Positions 31,990 to 39,841 of a stretch of 39,841 nt of DNA are shown piece by piece. Position numbers and translations under genes: made by a program. The notes beneath the pieces are model-generated. The model was given only the letters and a program-made list of their open reading frames with translations, did not search any database and was not told the DNA's origin. Source of the stretch: Cladosporium sp. IMV 00045 (Eukaryota; Ascomycota; Dothideomycetes; Cladosporiales; Cladosporiaceae); contig MSJI02000073.1 of the NCBI GenBank assembly GCA_001931905.2, forward strand, positions 1-39,841. The letters run 5' to 3'. Position 1 is the first letter of the stretch. Each line of letters opens with the position of its first letter.

Positions 31990-31996
31990 TTTAGCC
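31990..31996 (-). promoter_or_regulatory. XlnR/Xlr1-type site (distal)
   Basis: GGCTAAA on the minus strand, inside the 12-mer GAATTTAGCCGC (31987-31998), about 450 bases before the xylanase ATG. GGCTAAA is the described binding core of the xylanolytic activator XlnR. The identical 12-mer occurs again 162 bases downstream. Confidence 0.5.
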
Positions 31997-32151
31997 GCAT
32001 GTTTACACAAACCGCATTCGCCACAAGGTATTGAGGCGAAGTCGCCAGACTCCAAGCTCCGTTCATGAAGAGTGTTGTGTAAGTGGCTGACCTAAGGGAA
32101 CGAAAGGGGCACGATTCCTCTGCTCCGGCCACGGCATGTGCCCACACTGAA

Positions 32152-32158
32152 TTTAGCC
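32152..32158 (-). promoter_or_regulatory. XlnR/Xlr1-type site (proximal)
   Basis: Second GGCTAAA on the minus strand, inside the repeated 12-mer GAATTTAGCCGC (32149-32160), about 290 bases before the xylanase ATG. Confidence 0.55.
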
Positions 32159-32283
32159 GCTATACTTCAACTAGGTCGATCTCCTCAAGCCTCGTGCCTG
32201 GCGACCCTGGCTATGTTGTTCGTGGAAATGCCCCTCGCCTGGCGCCGAGCCGGTTATAGGACATGGGGTAGAACCGAGAGAAG

Positions 32284-32289
32284 CTGGGG
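32284..32289 (+). promoter_or_regulatory. Candidate CreA (carbon catabolite repressor) site
   Basis: CTGGGG matches the CreA consensus SYGGRG. A second match on the minus strand is CCGGAG at 32123-32128. The motif is short and frequent by chance; its position in a xylanase promoter makes it plausible. Confidence 0.35.
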
Positions 32290-32371
32290 ATTTCTTCGAA
32301 CCAAGATGCGGGAAAAAGATCACCTTCAATTAATCTAGATCAATTTACCAGAATACCCGCCCACGAAACCA

Positions 32372-32378
32372 TATAAAG
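32372..32378 (+). promoter_or_regulatory. TATA box of the xylanase gene
   Basis: TATAAAG 75 bases before the xylanase ATG, at normal fungal spacing. Confidence 0.65.
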
Positions 32379-32446
32379 CACCTCGACGACGTCGCCATGC
32401 ATTCCTCTTCCACCTCCTCGCAGTCAAGCACAACATCGACTTCACG

Positions 32447-33553
32447 ATGCACTTCACCCAACTTTTCACGGCCCTCACTCTGGCCGGCTCGGCCTTTGCC
32501 GCACCACCAAAGCCCAATGGCAAAGGCCTGGCAGTCGCTATGAAAGAGCGTGGAAGAGAGTTCATCGGCACGGCATTGACTCTTCGTGGCAATCAGACTG
32601 AGGAAGCCATTGCTCGCAACTCGGCTGACTTCAACGCGTTCGTCTCTTCATTCATCTGCAAAGTATACTCGATGCTGACTTTCGACAGGTTTACTCCGGA
32701 GAATGCGATGAAGTGGGAGGTGATCGAGCCCAGCCGCAACAACTTCACGTTCGACGATGCCGACCGCTACAGGGACTGGGCCAAAAAGAACAAGAAGGAG
32801 GTCCACTGTCACACCCTGGTCTGGCACAGCCAGCTCCCCCAATGGGTCTCTCAGGGAGGCTTCGACAACAAGACCTTGATTTCTATCATGAAGAACCACA
32901 TCTTCAAGACTGCCGGCCGCTACAAGGATGTCTGCACCCGCTGGGACGTCGTGAACGAGGCTCTCAATGAGGATGGTACCTACCGCTCCTCCGTCTTCTA
33001 CGACACCATTGGCGAGGCTTTCCTCCCCATCGCCTTCAAGTTTGCCAAGCAAGCCTCCCCCAAGTCTGAACTCTTCTACAACGACTACAACCTCGAGTAC
33101 AACGGCAACAAGACCCGCGGTGCACAGCGCATCGTTAAGCTCATCCAGAGCTACGGCGTCCACATCGACGGCGTCGGCCTCCAGGCTCACCTTGCTCAAG
33201 AGACGACCCCCACTGCTGGCGCTCTGCCTGACCAAGCTACTCTTGAGACTGTTCTTCGCGGCTACACCAGCTTGAATATCGATGTCGTCTACACTGAGAT
33301 TGACATCCGCATGAATACCCCTCCCACGCCCGAGAAGCTGAAGACGCAGGCCAAGGCCTTTGAGACCGTCGCTAGGAGCTGCCTCGCTGTCAAGAGATGC
33401 ATTGGCATGACCGTCTGGGGCATCTCCGACGCCTTCTCCTGGATTCCCGGTGTCTTCCCCGGCGAGGGTGCCGCGCTCCTGTGGGACGAGAACCTGAAGA
33501 AGAAGCCTGCCTACGACGGCTTCCTCAAGGGTATCAAAGGTGGTAAGAAGTAA
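32447..33553 (+). CDS. Secreted endo-1,4-beta-xylanase, GH10
   Basis: Retaining GH10 enzyme cleaving xylan backbones outside the cell. Signal peptide at 1-19 (MHFTQLFTALTLAGSAFA). Seen: TPENAMKWE, VWHSQLPQWV, acid/base Glu154 in WDVVNEALN, FYNDYNLEYNG, GVGLQAHL, nucleophile Glu267 in TEIDIR, and WGISDAFSWIPG (spliced numbering). There is no carbohydrate-binding module, so it is a single-domain xylanase. The frame is open throughout (368 aa), but 17 extra residues (FVSSFICKVYSMLTFDR region) interrupt the normal DFNAF-TPENAMKW. I therefore prefer exons 32447-32637 and 32689-33553 with a stop-free 51-nt intron (gttcgt...gacag, branch-like gctgac), giving 351 aa. Two XlnR-type sites and a TATA box lie upstream. 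Its stop is 77 bases from the stop of the convergent MFS gene. Confidence 0.93.
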   Translation: MHFTQLFTALTLAGSAFAAPPKPNGKGLAVAMKERGREFIGTALTLRGNQTEEAIARNSADFNAFVSSFICKVYSMLTFDRFTPENAMKWEVIEPSRNNFTFDDADRYRDWAKKNKKEVHCHTLVWHSQLPQWVSQGGFDNKTLISIMKNHIFKTAGRYKDVCTRWDVVNEALNEDGTYRSSVFYDTIGEAFLPIAFKFAKQASPKSELFYNDYNLEYNGNKTRGAQRIVKLIQSYGVHIDGVGLQAHLAQETTPTAGALPDQATLETVLRGYTSLNIDVVYTEIDIRMNTPPTPEKLKTQAKAFETVARSCLAVKRCIGMTVWGISDAFSWIPGVFPGEGAALLWDENLKKKPAYDGFLKGIKGGKK

Positions 33554-33630
33554 ACGCTACGACATGATCGCAATAAGCTGCTCATCGCAGAAAATGAGTA
33601 CGACTTTATGTACAGAACCCCGACTTGTAG

Positions 33631-35496
33631 TTAGAGAGTGTATCTGAACTGCTTATTCTTCACGTCAGTCAAATCGTCTTCGTACGCATGGTCGAACGCC
33701 TCCGCTTCGCCGCTGCTGTCTCTCTTCTTGTTCTCGCGGGCGCAGATGAAACGGTAGATGATGGCGAGAACTATGCAAGCTGCTGAGGTGACGACCTTTT
33801 TGGAAGTTAGCAAAGGAACATCTCGAATTCTGGTATGTCTGCTCACGGTGACAATCCATCCGGTTGTATACAACGGCTTCTCCTTCTCTAAGAAGACTAA
33901 CGGGCCAATGAAGTTTCCTAGATCACCATTCAGGTTAGCACCACACTTTGAACACTACATGTGGGCAGGAACTAACCAATACAATATCCAACGAACATGC
34001 CACTGCTCCCCAGGCTCCTCTTCGTATACCCAGCAGAGTTGGCTATCACCAAGCTCATGAGCACGGCATACCCACCTCCATAACTGGCCAGAATATAGAC
34101 CGCGAACAGTTTGCCACCAGTAGCACTTTGCGGCAGAAGCCAGAGTAGAAGCGATGCCAGAAGTGTGCCTCCAACAGTGATGGCGATTAGGAAAGAGCGC
34201 CAACCCGGGAATCGCATCGCCAGGAACGGAGCGGTCAGTTCGATTGTCCCAATGACGGCACCGGCAGGCATGACCAATAGGAGGGAGTTCAAGCCGCTGA
34301 AGCCTAGGTCCGAGATGATGATGGGAGTGAAAGTCGAGACTGGGCCATTAGCTACCAGCATGGTCAGGGCCATCCAGAAAGTCAACCAAAACTTGACGTC
34401 TCGCAGCAACTCCCACATTTGCTCGACTTTGAAGTGAGTATTGCGTACGCCAGAGTTGTTGACTCTCATGCGAGCGACGGCGATGTACCTTCAAATGTCA
34501 GCAAGACTTGGTCAACCTGTCAACATGGTATACTCTCACCTCTCGCGCTCGCTGAATCTCTTGGCTCTGATGGGATCTGGTGGCATCATGAACAATATAA
34601 CGAACGCCCACAAGATAGTTATCGCTCCAGCGACCAGGTACATGTATCGCCATGGCGAAAGCGAGCCAGTGATGTGGCCCAGCCCGTAGTTGATGAGGGG
34701 CGAGACGATAGAGACATAGCCAGTCATTGAGTACCACACGCCCATACGGAAGGCTTGCTCTTGTTTCTTGTACCATCTGTAATCGACTAATTAGTGGATT
34801 GTCAGTAAAAGCAATTGACAGAGATCGAGTTACCCTCCGACAACAAGCATCCAGCCAGGCGAGACACCACTTTCAAGGGCACCGAGAAAGAAGCGTTGCA
34901 CATAGAGCCCCTGGTAGGAAGTGCATGCTGCAGTGCACATCAAACAAATCCCTTTCGTCGAATTAGCAATTGTCAAAAGACTACGTTGGCCCCTGTCAGG
35001 CCAAGCACATACCCCATAGCAGCACAATGCCAAAGATCACACGTTCGATCGGATATCGCTGTGCAAGCACGATAGCAGGATACGCGCCACAGATGAAACC
35101 TGGGTAAAATATGGCCGCAGCCATGGAGTATCGGATACCCACGTTGAGATCCAGATCTGTCCGCAGTCCGAACAAGGCCTATGTATCATCAGTCTAGAAT
35201 CATATGAAACACGCAAGACACTCCCAACTTACCGCTTGGGACAGCATGGCTTTGTCGTAGTATTGCAGGCCATATGTGATACACAGAATCGAGAGGAGAC
35301 GACGATCAATCTTGCGGGTCAGCTTTTTCTCTTCTTCGGCTGTCCATGTCTCATCTCCATGATAGTTGGCGAGCACTTTGAGTGCCTCATCGTGATGGAG
35401 TGTATCGACCGTAATGCTCTTCTTCAAGTCCTCAAGTTGTGTTGCATTGGTATCCTTGCCGATTGTGACGCTTTCTGGCTTCTCGGATTCAGCCAT
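33631..35496 (-). CDS. MFS transporter, anion:cation symporter (allantoate permease / DAL5-type) family
   Basis: Plasma-membrane importer of the ACS family, whose members take up allantoate, vitamins or other organic anions. Seven exons: 35496-35233, 35178-35013, 34951-34834, 34776-34540, 34488-33977, 33917-33847 and 33795-33631. All junctions are in phase and introns are 51-61 nt, giving 510 aa. Seen: a cytosolic start with EEEKKLTRKIDRRLLSILCITYGLQYYDK, the classic family opening; GLYVQRFFLGALESGVSPGW (TM4 region); GGWYKKQEQAFRMGVWYS; PWRYMYLVAGAITILWAF, followed by the central loop with PPDPIRAKRFSERER. The second half carries FWLTFWMALTMLVANGP and GNFIGPLVF, and the tail is acidic. The substrate is not determined. 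It is convergent with the xylanase gene, but no functional link can be shown. Confidence 0.92.
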
Positions 35497-36868
35497 CTTG
35501 AACGATGTCAGATTGGAAGCAGTCCAGTGAGTTGAAGGCTAGCTACGCCTCAAGAAGTGAGAACGACGCCTTTAAAGGGCATGACGCTCACGCGACGTAC
35601 TCATGGCATCCACGTGAATGATTTCCATCGCCCAACCTATCAAGACGGTCAATACGGGAATAACGTTTGAGTGAGGGGAAGAAGCCGAGGAAGCTCATAT
35701 TGATATGGATCTGCAAGCATAGCTCAAGAAAGTCAAGACAAAAGAAGAAGGAAAGATGTATGCCAAGTGTTGGAGAGTGTGGGGATACCATGGCAATGCG
35801 TGATAGTGAAGAGAGGAGAGAGCATACTCATATCCGAGGCGTGCCGGTTTGTGTAATTATGCCTCCTGATGTAGACTTGCTCATTTCGTTTCACTTGGGT
35901 CATCTTTGAGATCGTCGCCCAAGTGCAGCATAGCAATCGCTTTCCTCTCTCACGCGTTCATAAGGCCGCATAAGGAATCATGGTTGCAATCTGGCCCTCA
36001 CCTGTGAGGTTTGCAGGGCTAGTATGGCCTTGCTTTGGTAGACTTGCGTCTGGTGCACAATAATTGAGAATCATTTCAGAACCGATTGCTCATTAACTCG
36101 CCAGGGACCTTCATGCAGAGAAAAGGTAAAATCAAGGGCAGGATCTCTGTTACCTTTCAAGCTTCAACTTTCGGCACCAAGGACACGAGCCTAGGGAGAA
36201 TGAAGTCGAGACGAACTTGTTTTGTGGCTCTGCATGGTTGCGCTCATTTTGAATCCCTCGTTGGCCTCTCAAGCCCCGTAGGGCATGGCATTAAAAAAGA
36301 AGGGCACATAAATCGCCTACTTGTCATCAGCCATCAGCCTTCAGAGGATAGGTATCCAACCATGGGTATGCTGTTGTGAGTGTAGGTATCAAATCAGTAA
36401 GTAGCTTTGCGTTCCGCACTGGAGCGTTTGATAAAGAACTGACACCGCAAACGAAGGATTAATGTTAGATGATGAGCGTGCGTAGCGGACGAGGACCTTG
36501 GAGTCGCGTATGTCATTCTCTGTGGCTGGTGCTGGTGGTGGGGAAGCCTTGGCTTCGGGCCAATCTACTCCGACTTCATCACCTTAATCGGGGATCTCCA
36601 CCACAATGGTCTTGATCAGCGAGGTTATCTTATGTTTTTCCGCAGAGTGCGACCTCGGGTAACAGTGACATCCTCACAGAGTGGTATCGCGCACATGTCT
36701 AGCCCTTGATGGTGACAGCACCGGTGGGTGGGTACCTGCATGTTGCTAGTAATGTAACCGGACTCCTTGGTCCTGGGCATTGGACGATTATATCCTAGTT
36801 TTTCTGGCGTCCAGCAAAGGCAGGTTCCTATTCTACTTCCTTCGTTGTTTCTCAAGGGGTTGCACAAG
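35497..36868. promoter_or_regulatory. Divergent intergenic region, MFS / secreted protein
   Basis: 1.37 kb between two divergent start codons. No frame carries a recognisable domain. Mixed composition with short A/G-rich patches (aaagaagaaggaaaga near 35740). No clear TATA box next to either start. Confidence 0.5.
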
Positions 36869-38800
36869 ATGATGGGATCCATGCCGAAAGCATTGAAGCT
36901 GGGTGTTGTGGCATCAATCGTCCTAGTGCACGCCGCACCAGCACAGAATGGCAAGTACTTTTCAGACAATGCACAAAATCTGCTTGACGAATCCATGAGG
37001 TGGATGGACACATTCTACGATCGCTCAGAGTCATATCTATACGATCTCGGTGGTACGTCTGCACTTCGCCATGACACGCGAAGCTCGGTTTGGTATGCCC
37101 TCGGGCTATTAGCTCGAAACGAAAAGGACGATGTGGACCAGGCCGAGAGCATCATCACAAACGTTGTCAAAGCGCAGTTCAAGGATCCGGCTGAACAATG
37201 GTATGTGAATTCGCACATGAGAAGCCCAATTGCATACTGAAAGATGGTCAAGGTACGGAGATTATCAGAAGTACCCAGAGGAGCCTTATGTCGGATCGCC
37301 AGCTTATGAAGCAGAAATCTACGACTCTTGGGATCCAAACTGGCGAGGCTTCATTGGCACGACCCTTATCATTGCCATGGAAGAGTACGATCACCTTCTT
37401 GCAGAGGATACGAAAGAGCTAGTGCTGGAAAGTCTGCATAACGCGACAAAGGGAGATGAGTATAGAGTGGGTGGGGTTGATGATGACAATCTTTATCCGT
37501 CCTACAGTAATCCGGTGAGACACAGTCACATATACAAATGCCAACATGGTCGAGCTGACTTCTTCCTTCTAGGCAATCATGCGTGCCTTCATGTCAGGTT
37601 GGACAGGCCGTCGGCTGAATGAAGCAAATATGACCTTGTCCGGCGAGAAATATGCTCAGGATATCATTGATCTTTTCGATCGTAACAACACTTTGTCCGA
37701 GTTCAACTCCGGAACCTACACTGGCGTGAGTCAACAGGTCACTACTGATGCGACCGCGAGCTCAAGCTGACGAACTCTTTAATATTTGCAGGTCTCGCTT
37801 TACGGACTGACGCTTTGGTGCAAATATCTGCCTCAAGACTCAATCATGGCACAGCATGGTTTTCTGATGGTCAAACACACTTGGAATGCAGTGTCTGAAC
37901 TCTGGCATCCCAGCATGAAGAACATGGCAGGCCCGTGGGATCGCGCATACGGATATGACATGAACAGATATCTTTCTCTCATGGCGCTCTGGTTCTGGGT
38001 GCTGGTGGGCAAGGAGAACTCGTCACTCATCTCACAGGTTGGAGCTACCATCCGCAAAAAAATGCAAGCGATCTCAGCTGCTGACATCTTTCTAGCCTCA
38101 AGTTATGTCCCACAGCGGAGACTACGCGTACGGTCCATGTTTTGCTGTTCTCGCCGCGTTCCACCGGACCCTTGTTCCGGACGACGTCCTCGATGGACTG
38201 ACCAAATTTTCTGGCGAGCACACTTTCACTGCGTCGACGTACTACCCACCAATCGACAATGTCCCTCGCAACATCACCACTTGGCTTTCGGACAACCTCA
38301 CCATAGGCGCCGAGTCCTTCGACGAAAATGGACTGGGCGGTCCTGCCCAGAACCAAGAAGCATTCAACCCTGCTGTAATCCAGTGGTGGACCGGTGATGA
38401 GATCAGCTTCATTTCAGTAAGACGCTCCCATTACTTGATACCATCAGCATGATCTAACAGCTCTGAACTTCAGCTTTACCCAACCGAAACCGCCCTCCAA
38501 GTTGACGTGTCGCCGAACAAGCTCAAGTTGACCTACCCTCTCGGCAACTCCAGCTCGATCTTCACACTAGTCGTGGGCACTTTCAAGCGAAACCGCACCA
38601 TCGCCGACTGGAGTGGCGTTGTCGGCCTGGACGTCGATGTGTCCACGAACGCGAATTCTTCTTACAGTCTTTCGTTTGGAGGTGCCAACGGCGGCGAGGC
38701 AGAGACGATTCGGGACTTTGAGATTTGGAACTTTACGTATGTAATGCCGGAGGAGTTTGAGGGCGTGCCGAGTCTGCAGTTGGATGTGAAGTTGCAGTAG
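36869..38800 (+). CDS. Secreted protein of a fungal family of unknown function (predicted helical toroid)
   Basis: No named function recognised. Six exons: 36869-37200, 37253-37514, 37573-37725, 37792-38037, 38096-38416 and 38474-38800. All junctions are in phase and introns are 52-66 nt, giving 546 aa. Start MMGSMPKALKLG leads into a signal peptide (GVVASIVLVHA). Seen: repeated paired helices with aromatic and Gly-rich turns: VWYALGLLARNEKDD, YDSWDPNWRGFIGTTLIIAM, YPSYSNPAIMRAFMSGWTGR, TYTGVSLYGLTLWCKYLP, and NMAGPWDRAYGYDMNRYLSL. A beta-rich C-terminal quarter follows, with many N-glycosylation sequons (NSS, NRT, NFT). This layout suggests an alpha/alpha-toroid plus beta-sandwich, as in many polysaccharide lyases and glycosidases. 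That is fold inference only; catalytic residues cannot be named. Confidence 0.8.
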
Positions 38801-39393
38801 ACCTTGAATAGTTCATGCGGTATATAAGGACACCCGCAGTGCTTCGTTCAAAAGTAGAGTGAGACTAATCTTTCGAACTGAAGGAGCATCTGTGAACGCT
38901 TTGCTGGTTGCTATACTGTAGCTCTCATCAGTTCTTCTCCGTTGCCCTACGCATGATGTCACATAAAAGTGTTTGGAAGATGTGACACGCAGGCGTTCAG
39001 TCGAAAGAAATCGACAAAACCGAAGCAGCGCCTCATGAAATAAATTTGATTCAGTAGAGGAGTTTTGTATCATGTGACGGTCTTCAAGAAATCATGCATG
39101 TGGTTCATTCGAATCGATGCGTTGATGCTTCCATCATTCCTGCGAGCGCGGGCGTGTTTCCGCAGATCACGTGCAGCCGTTGCAACACATCATCGCTTGC
39201 AGCTGCCCATCACCAACTGCGAACAACACCAACCAGCAACCACCGCCATCAACACAACTCTTGCAGCACCATTTCCGGCTGGTGCAAACTCTACATCGTA
39301 TTCGGCCTGGAAAGACACCATACCTCGAATCATCTCTTTGCGCTCCGAAACAACCCCAAATCAGCGCCATCACATCCGACGACCACCGCCATC
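38801..39393. promoter_or_regulatory. Intergenic region and RPT6 promoter/leader
   Basis: 590 bases: the 3' end of the secreted-protein gene, then the promoter and CA-rich leader of RPT6 (caacaccaaccagcaaccaccgccatcaacac, about 39225-39256). No gene is seen, and I did not find the yeast proteasome control element GGTGGCAAA. Confidence 0.5.
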
Positions 39394-39841
39394 ATGGCGC
39401 TGGACACGTTCTTCAACAACAAGATCGAGAGCATGAAGCTCGAGATCATCCAGGGGCAAGCAGTCCTTCGCCGCCTGGAAGCACAGCGTAATGAGTACAA
39501 CAGCAGAGTGCGGTTATTGCGTGAAGAGTTGGGCCTGTTGCAGCAGCCGGGTAGCTACGTCGGCGAGGTCGTGAAGGTCATGGGAACCAAGAAGGTGCTT
39601 GTCAAGGTGCATCCGGAGGGCAAATACGGTAAGATACATTGGGAACACTGGATAGTTTTGCGTGAACTTCAGGACTGATGATGAGCAGTGGTTGACATCG
39701 CGGACAACATCGACATCACAAAACTCACAGCCGGCAAGCGCGTAACCCTCCTCAGCGACTCCTACAAGCTCTCCTCCCTCCTCCCGTCATCCGTCGACCC
39801 TCTCGTCTCGCTCATGATGGTGGAGAAGGTGCCCGACAGCA
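39394..39841 (+). CDS. RPT6: 26S proteasome regulatory particle ATPase RPT6 (partial, cut by window end)
   Basis: AAA+ ATPase subunit of the 19S base that unfolds ubiquitinated substrates. Exons 39394-39628 and 39689 to the window edge; the 60-nt intron (gtaaga...agcag) splits a Val codon. Start ATG gives [15 protein letters not shown]. Seen: the N-terminal coiled coil ([30 protein letters not shown]), then the OB-fold signature [33 protein letters not shown] and [15 protein letters not shown], which separate RPT6 from the other five RPT subunits. The Walker A and B motifs lie beyond the window. About 129 residues are present out of roughly 390-400. Confidence 0.95.

Larger units (their letters stand above)
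30741..32446. other. Intergenic region with xylanase promoter on the right
   Basis: 1.7 kb. The left part is the hydrophobin 3' region, AT-rich around 30950-31040. The middle holds minus-strand open frames discussed separately (31252-31968). The right part contains xylanase regulatory sites and a TATA box. No firm gene. Confidence 0.5.

Noticed and set aside
1..39841. CRISPR arrays, prokaryotic operons, phage or viral genes
   Set aside because: No regularly spaced repeats and no such proteins; introns and gene content are clearly fungal.

Overview
The window looks like nuclear DNA of a filamentous ascomycete (Pezizomycotina), probably a dothideomycete. The evidence is short 47-92 nt GT..AG introns, a Zn2Cys6 regulator, a GRR1-type F-box protein, a dynactin p62 subunit, a hydrophobin, secreted GH10 and GH5-type enzymes, and an intron-bearing nuclear tRNA-Gly. 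The lineage is inferred from gene style only; no marker gene here fixes the genus. There is one 20-N assembly gap (10922-10941).

Layout. 0.6-2.2 kb: DHA1-type MFS exporter (-). 3.5-14 kb: conserved housekeeping block with DNA topoisomerase III (+), dynactin p62 (+), a PX-associated-domain protein without a PX domain (+) and a GRR1-like F-box/LRR protein (-). 15-16.6 kb: intracellular GH5 glucanase-like enzyme (-). 17.3-20 kb: a Zn2Cys6 regulator (-) divergent from a RraA/HMG-aldolase-like enzyme (+). 20.1-24.4 kb: two divergent, paralogous type II membrane proteins with a PLOD-like glycosyltransferase signature. 24.5-27.1 kb: a small cysteine-containing secreted protein (-), then an FAD-dependent oxidoreductase broken by one frameshift (+). 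27.4 kb: tRNA-Gly(GCC) with a 27-nt intron (-). 27.5-32.4 kb: gene-poor DNA holding only a small hydrophobin with unusual cysteine spacing. 32.4-38.8 kb: secreted GH10 xylanase (+), allantoate-permease-type MFS transporter (-) and a 546-aa secreted protein of unknown function (+). The right edge cuts the 26S proteasome ATPase RPT6 (+).

How the genes fit together. The left third and the right edge carry core eukaryotic functions: recombination intermediates, dynein transport, SCF ubiquitination and the proteasome. The middle and right are accessory: carbohydrate-active enzymes, transporters, cell-surface proteins and secreted proteins, consistent with a plant- or litter-associated life style. 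The xylanase has a TATA box and two identical 12-mers carrying the XlnR core GGCTAAA upstream, so it is likely induced by xylose. I saw no CRISPR array, prokaryotic operon, complete transposon or evident biosynthetic cluster, and no convincing wholly new system. The best leads are the divergent glycosyltransferase pair, the intermediate hydrophobin, the frameshifted FAD gene, the regulator-aldolase pair and the unrecognised secreted proteins.
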